Shown one piece after another: positions 1-9,693 of a stretch of 41,938 nucleotides of DNA. Position 1 is the first letter of the stretch. The number at the start of each line of letters is the position of its first letter. The translations under genes were made by a program, and so were the position numbers. The stretch is from Calditrichota bacterium (GTDB taxonomy: Bacteria; Electryoneota; AABM5-125-24; Hatepunaeales; Hatepunaeaceae). The notes under the pieces are model-generated. The model had not been told where the DNA came from and searched no databases. It was given only the letters and a program-made list of their open reading frames with translations. The stretch is from assembly GCA_018644935.1 (NCBI GenBank), contig JABGPL010000033.1, positions 1 through 41,938 of the forward strand. The letters are read 5' to 3'.

Positions 1-225
1 CCTGTTGCACCAGCTCCTGTTGCACCAGCTCCTGTTGCACCAGCTCCTGTTGCACCAGCTCCTGTTGCACCAGCTCCAGTGGCACCTGTTCCTGTGGCGC
101 CAGCTCCAGTGGCACCAGCTCCAGTGGCACCAGCTCCTGTTGCACCAGCTCCAGTGGCACCAGCTCCTGTGGCACCAGCTCCAGTGGCACCAGCTCCAGT
201 GGCACCAGCTCAAGTAGAACCTGCT
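1..225 (+). repeat. 15-bp tandem repeat encoding PVAPA
   Basis: There are about 14 in-frame units of the form CCTGTTGCACCAGCT or CCAGTGGCACCAGCT, with a degenerate last unit at 211-225. The two spelling variants alternate irregularly, which suggests recent slippage or unequal exchange. The array continues off the left edge, so its full length is unknown. Confidence 0.95.
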
Positions 226-1974
226 CAGGAAGAACAACTTCCCGATGGACGATCAATTGATGAATCACCTCCACCTTCGACTTCAGATGATATACAAGGG
301 GCACCTGTCTCTCAAGATCAAGCTGATGACTTGTATGATCTTATTATGTCAGGCTTTATAAGTAATGAAGATTCTGATGCCATACTGAATGAAGAAAAGG
401 AAGAGCAAAAACAGGTACCACAAAAGGAAATACCCCCAGTACAGCAGCAGAATCCAGAAGAATCAGTTGCTCAAGTTCAACCATATATAGAACCTGAGCC
501 TAATCAATTGGAGGAATCACCTGAAAAAAGTGCTCCGGCAATACGTCCGAGGAAAGTTACCGCCCCACCACCTCCAGGATTGAAGGGGAAACGAAGAGAA
601 GCCAGTCAGGTTATTCAGATAGGAAGAGTCTCCGCTCCGCAGTCAATTGCAGATGAGAGTTTGACCGGAAATGCTACGGCACCTGAACCTTTATTAGAAG
701 GATTGACACCTGAAAGTAGCACCCATATTGCACAAACAGAAGAAAGCACTGATTCAACTCACGCCGCACAAGAAACGCCACAGGTACAGACAGAAGTAGA
801 TATTCAAACCGAAGCAAACACTGAATCAGCAGACTTAGTAGAAGAAACGCAACTTGATAAGACACCAGTGGAAATTCCAGCTGAGTCTATCTCTGAAGAA
901 CAACCTCAGACAAATGAAATTATACCTGAAAATCCTGAGAAGGCTGCACAATCTGTAATAGTCTCTGAACCTGAACCTCCGAAAAATGGAGAAGAACTTA
1001 AGAATACTGAGCCAGTAACGCAAACAGGGCAAATCGCTGCAAAAGTAAATCCGATTATAGGAGAAAAACCTGTATTGAATAGAAAGGTGGTTCATTCTGG
1101 GAAGATTTCCGGTTTAAAAACACCCGTTGCGGTAAAAATACCTCCAAAAACCATTCAGGCAATTCAGAATAAGAGTGTTAATGTACAAAAACATCCACAA
1201 ATAGTAAAAGGAAATGAAAATAGACGAAAAACACTGGGGTCCGATAAAGCAACTGCACCACCACCCCCTCAATTGGGTAGGAGAAAGGAAAACCTAATTC
1301 AGTCTCTGGGCTCTGAGAGAGCTACGGCACCAAAACCTCCACAAATGAGAAGAGGAATTGAAAATAGACTCCAGTCAAAAGGATCTGAAAGAACCACTGC
1401 ACCGCCACCGCCACCGATGAGGAAGGGAAGCAAAAATAAACTTCAATCCATGGGATCTGACAGAATAACTGCCCCTCCCCCGCCACAAATGATGAGAGGA
1501 AATGAGAATAGACTTCGATCTGCGGGATCTGAAAGAGCAACAGCTCCAAAACCCCCAAATTTGAGGAAGGTGACAGAAAGAACTTTTAGAACTCCACAGT
1601 CTGAGAAGGTTTCGGCTCTTAGACCTCCGAGTACACGAAAAACAAATGTTTCTTCAGACAAGGATTTAGAACTAACAAAAAAACTCAATCAAGCCTTTAA
1701 GAAAAAACCAAAGACTCAAGAAACTAGTGCTAAGCCAGGACCAAGGAAAACAAAACCTCAACCTCGTGATGGAGGTTCACTTAGATCGACAGCTTCAATT
1801 CCCAAAAAAACAAGAACTGCACAAAAACAAGTTCGTCCACAACAAAGAAATCAAGCAAAATCATTATCTGAAAAGAACCTAAAGAAGCCTCCGAGCGGAT
1901 TAAAATCAACTGCAACAATTCCCGATAAACCAAAAAACATGGAAAATGAATCAGTAGCTACTGATTGGAAATAG
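1..1974 (+). CDS. Proline-rich repetitive protein, 5' partial
   Basis: The reading frame is open at base 1, so the true start is outside the window; 657 residues are visible. Residues 1-75 are a run of PVAPA pentapeptides. The middle (about 80-400) is acidic, rich in Glu, Gln and Pro, and looks disordered. From about residue 413 a 24-residue unit with the core GSERATAPPPPQMRRGNEN is repeated five times, and the C-terminus is strongly basic (Lys, Arg, Pro). I see no catalytic domain, signal peptide or membrane helix in the visible part. The composition suggests a flexible scaffold or linker, and folded domains may lie upstream. The next gene begins 8 bases after the stop, so the two are probably co-transcribed. 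Function unknown; I do not recognise a family. Confidence 0.75.
   Translation, partial: PVAPAPVAPAPVAPAPVAPAPVAPAPVAPVPVAPAPVAPAPVAPAPVAPAPVAPAPVAPAPVAPAPVAPAQVEPAQEEQLPDGRSIDESPPPSTSDDIQGAPVSQDQADDLYDLIMSGFISNEDSDAILNEEKEEQKQVPQKEIPPVQQQNPEESVAQVQPYIEPEPNQLEESPEKSAPAIRPRKVTAPPPPGLKGKRREASQVIQIGRVSAPQSIADESLTGNATAPEPLLEGLTPESSTHIAQTEESTDSTHAAQETPQVQTEVDIQTEANTESADLVEETQLDKTPVEIPAESISEEQPQTNEIIPENPEKAAQSVIVSEPEPPKNGEELKNTEPVTQTGQIAAKVNPIIGEKPVLNRKVVHSGKISGLKTPVAVKIPPKTIQAIQNKSVNVQKHPQIVKGNENRRKTLGSDKATAPPPPQLGRRKENLIQSLGSERATAPKPPQMRRGIENRLQSKGSERTTAPPPPPMRKGSKNKLQSMGSDRITAPPPPQMMRGNENRLRSAGSERATAPKPPNLRKVTERTFRTPQSEKVSALRPPSTRKTNVSSDKDLELTKKLNQAFKKKPKTQETSAKPGPRKTKPQPRDGGSLRSTASIPKKTRTAQKQVRPQQRNQAKSLSEKNLKKPPSGLKSTATIPDKPKNMENESVATDWK
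1237..1596 (+). repeat. 72-bp in-frame tandem repeat, five copies
   Basis: Five units of exactly 72 bp start at 1237, 1309, 1381, 1453 and 1525. Each encodes a 24-residue motif beginning GS(D/E)(K/R), then TAP(P/K)PP, then a basic stretch. A degenerate sixth unit follows from 1597, and a single diverged relative of the TAPPPP core lies near 555-585. The copies differ at many silent and amino-acid positions, so the array is old and kept under selection for its protein sequence. Confidence 0.9.
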
Positions 1975-1982
1975 GACAAATC

Positions 1983-4079
1983 ATGCCGAAAAAAAAGAAG
2001 AAAAAGAAAAACGAAGAAGAAGTATATATACTAAAGGTGGACGATGGTGCTGATACTGGTGATTTCAGCAATCGAGCGACTTTATTCTTCTTCCAGTTTT
2101 TTATTGGGATTCTATTGCTTGGCGCAGTCGGGTGGTGGGGGTACACTCGGGTAATGGCAATGGCACTCGGAAGATTTAGCCTTTTCAACTGGGGTACGGT
2201 ATCCTATGAAGACCCCGACAAGAAAAGTATAATTCTCGTCAATCCGGTTAGAACCGAAATATATATTAGACGGGACTCGACCGCTTCTGATGATTCAACT
2301 CTTTGGCCCTACACTGACCGAGTTGTAACCTGGGATGCTGCAGACACTTTATGGTACTCACCCGGACTAAAAGCGCCTATTGGAAAGGATGAAAAATGGT
2401 ATGACGAGATTAACCAAACTCACGAAGAAGTTCCATTTGTCCAGTGGTGGGAGGACCTCCTCTATAAATCTGATCTTAATTATGATGTTATTTATGAAGA
2501 AGGACTAACAAATATATACAAAGGATATGTCACCCTCATCTTACCAGCAGCACTTCTGCTCTCTGACGAGGAGAAACGTGGGATCAAGGAATTTGTCGCT
2601 GATGGTGGTAATCTTCTAATGTGCTGGTCGCCAGGATGTCGTAACGAAAAGGGTGAATGGGTTGGATTCAGTTTTCTCTCTCAACTAATGGGTGCCGTAC
2701 CATCAGGATCAATTGTGGACCCAACTGGAGGAACAAGTGCGGTATTACTCGATGAGGGACCATTAACTGCTATGATTTCACCAGGAACCCATCTCGATTT
2801 TTATACCTATAATGGTTTTGTGAAAATGAACCTGATGGAGGGTAGATCAAAGTCTGACGCGTTCTGGTTTAAACCCTATTGGAAAAACGCTCCCACAAAT
2901 TTGCGGAGATCCAATAGCGTAATTGCTCATGGCAATTATATGAATGGTAAATATGTATGGTTCGGTTTCACTCCTGAAGCCATTCAGGAACAGAAAAACA
3001 ACCACGTTATTTTACAAAAATTAGTTCTAAATACACTGAAATGGCTTCAAAACGATGCGGTAGTCAGGGCAAAGGTATGGCCAAGAGGATATAAGGCTGG
3101 AGGGGGATTATTAACAAAGGTGAAAGGATCATCAACATCGTTAGATAGAATGATGGATATCAACCAACGAGCTGGTATCAATATGGACCTGATTCTTTTG
3201 GATGAATTTTCGGCTCAGACCATTTTATTCGATGAAAATACTACAAATGATCTGATACTCACGACCCCCAAAAAAAATCCACTTTCCGGACTCACATTAA
3301 AAGATCAAACCCGATGGTTCGGCACACAAGTCGAATGGGTAGAGAGGATCTCCGGCAGAAAACCAAATGGATACTTCCCATCAGACTGGAATTATGACGA
3401 ATTTACCCTACCAGCTGCAGTTCGAGAAAACATTCAATTTGTGCTTGCAAACCCAAATCCTCGACATTATGGCCCTGTTGGAAACCTTGTTAGTGCTGGT
3501 GCTTTTCAATGGCTATTGGGAGGAAAAAAACACTTGAGCACTATGCCCAAGACTCAGTTAACAACAGAAGAATGGGCGAGAAAAGGACTTAGAAGAAAGA
3601 GCTCACATTTTAACGCCGCAATTCGGGAAATGTCTCGGATTCAAAGTACAGGTGGAATTTACCTGGGAATATTCGATCCTGATGTAATCGAAGACATTAA
3701 TGCCTTCGATCTCCCCTATATGGTGGCTTCTAAAATGGATTCAATGCGATTTTGGCGAGCACCAACGAGTAAACTTATTGATAGGTTCAGCACATGGCAA
3801 AATTTAAGAGTTTCAAGTAAAGAGATGACACCAACGAGGATGATGATAAGCCTATCGAACGAAGGTAGCAGATCAATTCAGAATGTTGAGTTCGAGGTAT
3901 ATCTTTCAGGAAAAATTGATCGGGTAAATATGACTTCCGAACTGGTTGGTTCAACCCCAACAAATGTTTTATGGCTTAAAGAGAGAGGAATATGCAAGTT
4001 CACAATAAAAAACATCGGACCGAGAGATAACGCATCAATTTATCTTGATAAAATCAGTGAACAGGATATTGCTTTGTAA
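1983..4079 (+). CDS. Membrane-anchored GATase1-like / polysaccharide-deacetylase-like protein
   Basis: I chose the ATG at 1983 (698 aa) because AGGA lies 6 bases upstream; a TTG at 1965 is the longer alternative. The N-terminus is a short cytoplasmic tail beginning MPKKKKKKKNEEE, then one membrane helix (about residues 29-55), so most of the protein is extracytoplasmic. Residues about 190-225 (LSDEEKRGIKEFVADGGNLL) fit the end of a GATase1/ThuA-like fold. Residues about 370-640 resemble a NodB-type barrel (PNGYFPSDWNYDEFTLPAAV; a terminal RFWRAPTSKLIDR segment), but I do not see the His/Asp metal site in its usual place, so it may be non-catalytic. A beta-rich tail of about 75 residues follows. 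It is in an operon with the proline-rich gene upstream. Fold assignment is by eye; function unknown. Confidence 0.8.
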   Translation: MPKKKKKKKNEEEVYILKVDDGADTGDFSNRATLFFFQFFIGILLLGAVGWWGYTRVMAMALGRFSLFNWGTVSYEDPDKKSIILVNPVRTEIYIRRDSTASDDSTLWPYTDRVVTWDAADTLWYSPGLKAPIGKDEKWYDEINQTHEEVPFVQWWEDLLYKSDLNYDVIYEEGLTNIYKGYVTLILPAALLLSDEEKRGIKEFVADGGNLLMCWSPGCRNEKGEWVGFSFLSQLMGAVPSGSIVDPTGGTSAVLLDEGPLTAMISPGTHLDFYTYNGFVKMNLMEGRSKSDAFWFKPYWKNAPTNLRRSNSVIAHGNYMNGKYVWFGFTPEAIQEQKNNHVILQKLVLNTLKWLQNDAVVRAKVWPRGYKAGGGLLTKVKGSSTSLDRMMDINQRAGINMDLILLDEFSAQTILFDENTTNDLILTTPKKNPLSGLTLKDQTRWFGTQVEWVERISGRKPNGYFPSDWNYDEFTLPAAVRENIQFVLANPNPRHYGPVGNLVSAGAFQWLLGGKKHLSTMPKTQLTTEEWARKGLRRKSSHFNAAIREMSRIQSTGGIYLGIFDPDVIEDINAFDLPYMVASKMDSMRFWRAPTSKLIDRFSTWQNLRVSSKEMTPTRMMISLSNEGSRSIQNVEFEVYLSGKIDRVNMTSELVGSTPTNVLWLKERGICKFTIKNIGPRDNASIYLDKISEQDIAL

Positions 4080-4154
4080 TTCTTACAGAGTTGGGATCAT
4101 TCTCATGCGATTTGTAAACAACGACACAGCTTTTTTACAGATTAACAGCCAGAT

Positions 4155-7100
4155 TCACAACTGTTTGCGAATTCTCTTTATCTCCTGGAGCATTTCAGCG
4201 TTTTCTTTTCCAGTGTGAACTGCCTCAATATCATCCAGAATCCTGCTTACCCCTGCAGTTTTGCCTTTTGCTTGCAAAACCTTTGCGAGATCGAGCTGTA
4301 TAACTGGTAGGTGTTCCACCAATTCTGGTAATAATCCACCGATTTCAATTGAAAGGTTTAGTAATCTCTCGGCTTCATCCAAGTCTCCCATTTTCCACAT
4401 TAACAACCCCTGTAAATGTCTGCAATAGGCTGTTTCAACATTGTTTTCATCTTGTTCAGCAAGTTCAAGACATTGATTGAGGGCATTTGTTGCCTGTTTG
4501 AAATTGTTCTGTCTAAGATAAACCTCTCCATGTAATCTCCATATTTCAGCAAGTTGAGCAGTAGTACCATGCAACAGCATTAACCCCATTGCATTATTCA
4601 GTATTCGTAAAGCCTCAACATATTCACCTGTAACAATTTTCAGCTTCACACGTACTTGCAAAACCATCCCAGTTTCGCGCAGTGTGGCAGGTGAATCCGG
4701 TAGTGATTCGAGAGTTGTTTCTGCCTCAGCTAACAACTTAAATGCACCCTCATAATCCCCTTGAAGTAGTTTCGTATTCGCCAATGCCCTGCGAGTTGTT
4801 ACAAGCACCAAAGGCGGTAGACCTCTTGGTTTTTCTTCCTGATCATTCCGGAGCATTGTCTTCATTTCTTCATGTTTTTGAACAATCTCCTTCAGAACGC
4901 CAGAATTCATCATTGAATGATTTTCATTAAGAATTTGATTTAGGGCATCTGTGGCCTCTTTAATCTTGTTTTGACCGATGAGATGAGATACATGTTGAAA
5001 AATTACAGGAATCATTTCCTGTGGATTAGTTTTTATCTTATCTCGGGCAATTTTATACACTATCCTTGAATAATCTATCCCGCTCTGGATATCTCCAAGG
5101 CTGAGTCTTGATTCAATGTTTTTGATTAAATGCGGTATCGCTGCAATATGGTCCCCGGCATTAAACAGATAGTACGCCATCGCGTCAGATCCTACAGATT
5201 CTCCAATTTTCTCAACTGTCGAAATAATTTTTTTGTAGATATGCCTTTTTTCCATTGGGGACAATGACTGCCCAATTGACAATTTCACCATTTGGTGATT
5301 GAAACTGAAGAGAATTTTATCTTCACTTTCTATATGGTGGAGGAAATTCAATTGTTCAAGGCGTACAAGGTGGTCTTCAAATTCATCTTGATCTGAAGAT
5401 TCAAGAGCACTAATAAGCTCAAGGCTGAAGTGACCGATTATGAGAGAAGCTGTTTTCAATATGCTAACAAAATTCTTAGGCAGCTTACTCATCCGCAGCT
5501 TACTGATCTTGATCATTAACGGAGGAACTATCTTCTGATCTGATTTTGCTCTAAAATCAGGTTTCCCATCGAGAATAGGATTTTCGAGCACATCAATATA
5601 TCCCTCTTCCAGAAAAGTTGAGAGCTCTAAAGCATATAACGGAATTCCGTTGCTGTAGTTATACACCTTTGACCAGTCCTGTTCACTGAGTACATCGATT
5701 AGTTTGGTTGATTTCTGTCGAACCAGACTAATCGTCTCCTCCTGATTCAAACTGCTAAGATCCATCCTCCACAACCTTCCAGTTCGGGCAATACTTATCA
5801 ATGATGAGGCGATTTCATCTTCGGATTGAAATTCAAAAGTCCTGAATATTCCCACAAGTAGCATAGGCATACGCTTTATATCCTGAGAAAGTGCAGCAAA
5901 TATTTTCAGTGCTGATTCACTTACCCAGTGCATATCATCAAGTGCGATAACTATAGGGAATTGGGATGCGAGATCTGAAATCCACTTTCTTATTTTTTGC
6001 GGGATATACTCTGACTCAATATTATTTTCATAACTCAAGTCATCACTTTCATGTAGTATTTTTTCGAGGCTGTCTCTTGATGTCTGTGGTAAACGATCAT
6101 CATTTTTCAGAGCTTCAATGATTCTTAGAATTTCCTCTAAAGGTCTAATGGATTGAATTTCCTCGGCTTCTCCGATCCCGACCATAAATTCCGGTGGGAG
6201 CTTTTTCATCAACTCATTGAATAGTCTCGTTTTGCCAATACCCATCTCGCCGGAAATAATTAATACCTGACCATTTCCTGCCTTAACCTCATTTAATACT
6301 TTATCAAAATCAGCTATTTCAGTTTGACGACCTATGAAATCAGACGTCACAGGTAGATTGTCATCTTCAATCTCAGTAGTTTCTGCTACCTGTTCTGTAT
6401 GTTTATCGGTCTCAACAGCTTCCTTCTCCACCTGTGTTTGAACATTAACTCCGGATGAATACAGAAATGAATCATCAGATGCCTTTTGGCCTGTCTGAGA
6501 ATATTCTCCCGTTCTAAGAGACTCACTTAGTGCCTGTATATCAGGACGTGGTGGAGCATTAAATGTTCTCCGCATTATATCTACGTATCGGTTGTAATGA
6601 TGCAAAGCATTGGATAATTTCCCTTGATCGGCATAAGCCCGAATCATCCCATCGTGCGCTGGTTCAAAATCCTGTGTTGCATGCAATGCCTTTGTAAATA
6701 ATGGAATGGCTAAGGTTGGTTCATGACTCATCAAGTAGTGGTTTCCCAGCTCGACAGCTGCGTTCATAAACTGCTGTTTGAAATCCTCACGGCGTTGAAA
6801 AAGCCACTCCTCCCATTCCGAGAGATTCCGCAATGCAAACCCATCAAGAAATAGCCCTTTATAAAGCTGGTCTACTTTTATTAATTGCTCAACACGGTTT
6901 TCACGATCCGATGTCGAAATAGCCTCGCTGAATATTTGTGTATCTGTAGTATATAAAAAATCTGGATTTATCCTACAAGAAGTTCTTGATGTAATTAACG
7001 GATCAACATCCTTCTCAGACTCCTTAAACAATTTGCGGATATTCCACAGGGCATATCGAAGATTATAACGCGCTTGAGTATCAGAATGTTCTCCCCAGAA

Positions 7101-7259
7101 AAGCAGCATTAAATTATCACGTGCAAACTCAGTCTCAGGACTATCAAGAAAATAACAGAAAAGTCCCAGTACTTTTTTTGTTGCAAATTGTGTGAGGATT
7201 TTTCCTTTCCAAACGAGCTTTATCCCGCCTAAGAAAGATGCTTGGAGTTGTCTTTTCAA
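4155..7259 (-). CDS. SARP/BTAD-AAA ATPase-TPR transcriptional regulator
   Basis: A 1034-residue regulator of the AfsR/MalT-like large-ATPase type. Residues about 1-95 look like an OmpR-type winged helix and about 95-250 like the bacterial transcriptional activator (BTAD) helical domain, as in SARP proteins. A linker rich in Glu and Thr follows. An AAA/STAND-type ATPase then begins near FIGRQTEI, with Walker A GEMGIGKT (about residue 337) and Walker B IVIALDDMHW (about 438). The C-terminal 350 residues are TPR-like helical repeats. The start is TTG at 7259, preceded by AGGG; no ATG lies close by. It is divergent from the GH9 gene with about 200 bp between them, so it may regulate that gene and itself. 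The activating ligand is unknown. Confidence 0.85.
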   Translation of the reverse strand: MKRQLQASFLGGIKLVWKGKILTQFATKKVLGLFCYFLDSPETEFARDNLMLLFWGEHSDTQARYNLRYALWNIRKLFKESEKDVDPLITSRTSCRINPDFLYTTDTQIFSEAISTSDRENRVEQLIKVDQLYKGLFLDGFALRNLSEWEEWLFQRREDFKQQFMNAAVELGNHYLMSHEPTLAIPLFTKALHATQDFEPAHDGMIRAYADQGKLSNALHHYNRYVDIMRRTFNAPPRPDIQALSESLRTGEYSQTGQKASDDSFLYSSGVNVQTQVEKEAVETDKHTEQVAETTEIEDDNLPVTSDFIGRQTEIADFDKVLNEVKAGNGQVLIISGEMGIGKTRLFNELMKKLPPEFMVGIGEAEEIQSIRPLEEILRIIEALKNDDRLPQTSRDSLEKILHESDDLSYENNIESEYIPQKIRKWISDLASQFPIVIALDDMHWVSESALKIFAALSQDIKRMPMLLVGIFRTFEFQSEDEIASSLISIARTGRLWRMDLSSLNQEETISLVRQKSTKLIDVLSEQDWSKVYNYSNGIPLYALELSTFLEEGYIDVLENPILDGKPDFRAKSDQKIVPPLMIKISKLRMSKLPKNFVSILKTASLIIGHFSLELISALESSDQDEFEDHLVRLEQLNFLHHIESEDKILFSFNHQMVKLSIGQSLSPMEKRHIYKKIISTVEKIGESVGSDAMAYYLFNAGDHIAAIPHLIKNIESRLSLGDIQSGIDYSRIVYKIARDKIKTNPQEMIPVIFQHVSHLIGQNKIKEATDALNQILNENHSMMNSGVLKEIVQKHEEMKTMLRNDQEEKPRGLPPLVLVTTRRALANTKLLQGDYEGAFKLLAEAETTLESLPDSPATLRETGMVLQVRVKLKIVTGEYVEALRILNNAMGLMLLHGTTAQLAEIWRLHGEVYLRQNNFKQATNALNQCLELAEQDENNVETAYCRHLQGLLMWKMGDLDEAERLLNLSIEIGGLLPELVEHLPVIQLDLAKVLQAKGKTAGVSRILDDIEAVHTGKENAEMLQEIKRIRKQL

Positions 7260-7457
7260 GTTTTACCCTATCAGAATTCAATGGTTTGAAGAGTACAGCA
7301 GGTTAAAATATATGAGAGTTAGTCATGATATACAAGTATCTTCAATAAATTGCTAAATTTAATTCTATAAAATGTCCGGTCAAGATCGCTTGTTCGAAAT
7401 GAATTATCTCGTTATTTTATGGAAAATAGTACAGTTCAATTTTGTCAGACACAGGTG

Positions 7458-9134
7458 ATGATTAAACATAAAAAGTGGTCCGTTCATTTCAGAACTCAAT
7501 TTCTGATACTACTGTTAATTTGCCTACATGTGCTTCCATATCGTGCTATAGCAAATCAATATGTACGGTTTAATCAGATTGGATTCTTACCTGATGAACA
7601 AAAAAACGCATTTGTTTTGTCAAATGAGTCTTTGCAGGACATGAACTTCCAGATTATTAATGGCTCTGATAATGTTATATTTAATGGAAGATTACAGCAT
7701 TTTTGGGGCGAATATCTTGCATTTTCCAATTACTATAAAGCTGATTTTTCATCAGTAACAACTCCGGGAAGATATAAACTGAGATATGGTGCTTCAATCT
7801 CTCAATCCTTTAAAATTGACTCGTTGACTTTTCAGCCCATTGCAGAATCTCTACTTAGGTTTTTCCAAACACAGAGATGTGGCGATACAAACCCACAATA
7901 TCACAAACCATGTCATTTAAAAGACGCCACAAAAGTAATCGGTGGACCCATTAATGGACGCGCAATTGATGTGTCCGGAGGGTGGCATGATGCAGGAGAC
8001 TACACAAAATTCCTCAACACTACTGCATATGCAACATATCTGCTTCTCCTAACCTACGAATACAATCGTGAAGCAATTCCAGATAACGACAATAATGGAT
8101 TTAATGATCTACTGGACGAAGCTCGAATTGGCTTGGATTGGTTAATGAAAATGCACTATCGATCTACCCGATTACTAATACAGGTACAGAATAATCAGGA
8201 CCAAACTGTTGGATGGAGACTCCCTGAAGCCGATCCGTTAGTAATAAATCGCCCGGCATATGATTTACCATCTAAAGCTCTGTGCGGTATCTATTCGGCA
8301 ACGATGGCGTTGGCATCAAAAATCTATACAGATCTGGAATCATATAAATACGGATTCCAACTTCTACACCAAGCGCGACAAACATATGACTTGGCAAAAT
8401 CTGCAATACCAGAATCTTCTTCCGGACCGGATACCGTTTACTATGATCAAAGCGCATGGGACAACCTCGGACTTGCTGCTGCTGAGCTGTACAGAACAAC
8501 CGGAGACAGCTCCTTTTTCAGAGAGGCACAACAGTTTTTATCTAAGAACAAACCAACTCATTGGATTTCCTGGGGAGATTTGGATGGTCTGGCTCATCTT
8601 CGACTTGCCGAATATGACTCAGAAAGTCTTTCAAAGATTGAGCAAACTTTGAATTACTTCAAGGATAATTCTTCAAAAAACCCCTATGGATTTCCATTGG
8701 AAAGTTACACATGGGGATCAGGATCAATTCAGATTGGGGTTGCAATGCTCTCATTATTGTATAAAGAAGTTACTGGGAAAAACGATTTCCAGTCGCTTGC
8801 GATTTCCAATCGTGATTTTATACTCGGTCAGAATCCTCACGGAATTTGTCTTATTGGTGGTTTCGGTTCATTGTATCCGAAAAATTTCCATCATCAAATC
8901 TCATACATAAAAAAAATCCCCTTAATCGGAGGGTTCGCTGCTGGCTATGTGTCATATGAGATTTTCAAGAGTTCTCAGATATCATTAGATGCCCCGGATA
9001 AGTATATTCACCTTCAACATTTGGATGCAGTTTATCACGATGACAGGAATGACTACCTGTGTAACGAACCATCAATTTCAAATAATGCGACAGTACTATT
9101 TGTGCTATCATGGTTTGCTACCAATGGAATATGA
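7458..9134 (+). CDS. Secreted glycoside hydrolase family 9 (endoglucanase-like)
   Basis: Family 9 enzymes cleave beta-1,4-glucans by inversion. I chose the ATG at 7458 (558 aa) rather than 7419 because it gives a normal signal peptide (MIKHKKWSVHF, hydrophobic core, cut near AIANQ) and has AGGTG just upstream. Residues about 33-125 are an N-terminal Ig-like CelD_N domain (YVRFNQIGFLPDEQKNAFVL). The (alpha/alpha)6 barrel follows. The catalytic-base motif GGWHDAGDYTKF has Asp178 and Asp181, and the C-terminal motif YLCNEPSISNNA has the likely general acid Glu537. No carbohydrate-binding module, dockerin or sorting signal is seen after the barrel. It could act on another beta-glucan or on exo-sites. 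Divergent from the SARP regulator. Confidence 0.9.
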   Translation: MIKHKKWSVHFRTQFLILLLICLHVLPYRAIANQYVRFNQIGFLPDEQKNAFVLSNESLQDMNFQIINGSDNVIFNGRLQHFWGEYLAFSNYYKADFSSVTTPGRYKLRYGASISQSFKIDSLTFQPIAESLLRFFQTQRCGDTNPQYHKPCHLKDATKVIGGPINGRAIDVSGGWHDAGDYTKFLNTTAYATYLLLLTYEYNREAIPDNDNNGFNDLLDEARIGLDWLMKMHYRSTRLLIQVQNNQDQTVGWRLPEADPLVINRPAYDLPSKALCGIYSATMALASKIYTDLESYKYGFQLLHQARQTYDLAKSAIPESSSGPDTVYYDQSAWDNLGLAAAELYRTTGDSSFFREAQQFLSKNKPTHWISWGDLDGLAHLRLAEYDSESLSKIEQTLNYFKDNSSKNPYGFPLESYTWGSGSIQIGVAMLSLLYKEVTGKNDFQSLAISNRDFILGQNPHGICLIGGFGSLYPKNFHHQISYIKKIPLIGGFAAGYVSYEIFKSSQISLDAPDKYIHLQHLDAVYHDDRNDYLCNEPSISNNATVLFVLSWFATNGI

Positions 9135-9237
9135 CAGATAGTTGACCTGTTTATTCTAACAACCCCCGTAATAGACTTGATTTTTACTACAGCATTATTT
9201 ATCTTAACTTCACTAAGTTTATTTTGAAACCTAACTG

Positions 9238-9675
9238 ATGGATCATACAATGGATCAAATCCGCATATTAGTGATAGACGATGAAGTTGATGTCTGCGAA
9301 ATGCTGATCCACTTTTTTACTTCTTCTGGGTATACTGCTAAATATGCCAATGATGGTGAAGCCGCATTGGAAAAAATGCAGTCTTTTTCTCCCCATTTTG
9401 TATTTCTCGATGTTATGATGCCCGGGATGAGTGGAATGGAGGTTCTGCGTGGTATCCGTGAAATTGACAAAACAGCACAAGTAGTGATGATAAGCGGAAT
9501 GCACGATTTGGGTGTAGCAAAAGAAGCAATGAAATTGGGAGCAGTTGATTACATGCCTAAACCGATACAACTTGATGTCGTATTAGAGTATTTACAAACA
9601 CAATCAAGAAATATGTTCGGGAACGGAGGAGCGAAAAGTCCAGACTCGCTTTTAAGTAATGATGATTGGAGTTAG
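9238..9675 (+). CDS. Single-domain response regulator (CheY-like receiver)
   Basis: A 145-residue receiver domain with no output domain. The acidic pair Asp14-Asp15, phospho-acceptor Asp58 (FLDVMMPGMSG) and Lys108 (MPKPI) are all present. The last 25 residues are a Gly/Ser/Asp tail. A second ATG at 9250 would remove four residues; neither start has a clear ribosome site. No histidine kinase is adjacent, so its partner must lie elsewhere. It is convergent with the MgtC-like gene, 18 bases away. It could be a phosphorelay intermediate or a CheY/Spo0F-type output by protein contact. Confidence 0.9.
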   Translation: MDHTMDQIRILVIDDEVDVCEMLIHFFTSSGYTAKYANDGEAALEKMQSFSPHFVFLDVMMPGMSGMEVLRGIREIDKTAQVVMISGMHDLGVAKEAMKLGAVDYMPKPIQLDVVLEYLQTQSRNMFGNGGAKSPDSLLSNDDWS

Positions 9676-9693
9676 TTAATAGAAATTACAAGA

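Noticed and set aside
5..217. Open frame encoding an LLLHQ-type repeat
   Set aside because: It is the PVAPA array read in another frame; the true frame continues for 600 residues with normal composition.
1..225. CRISPR array
   Set aside because: Units are contiguous 15-bp copies with no spacers and they encode protein in frame.
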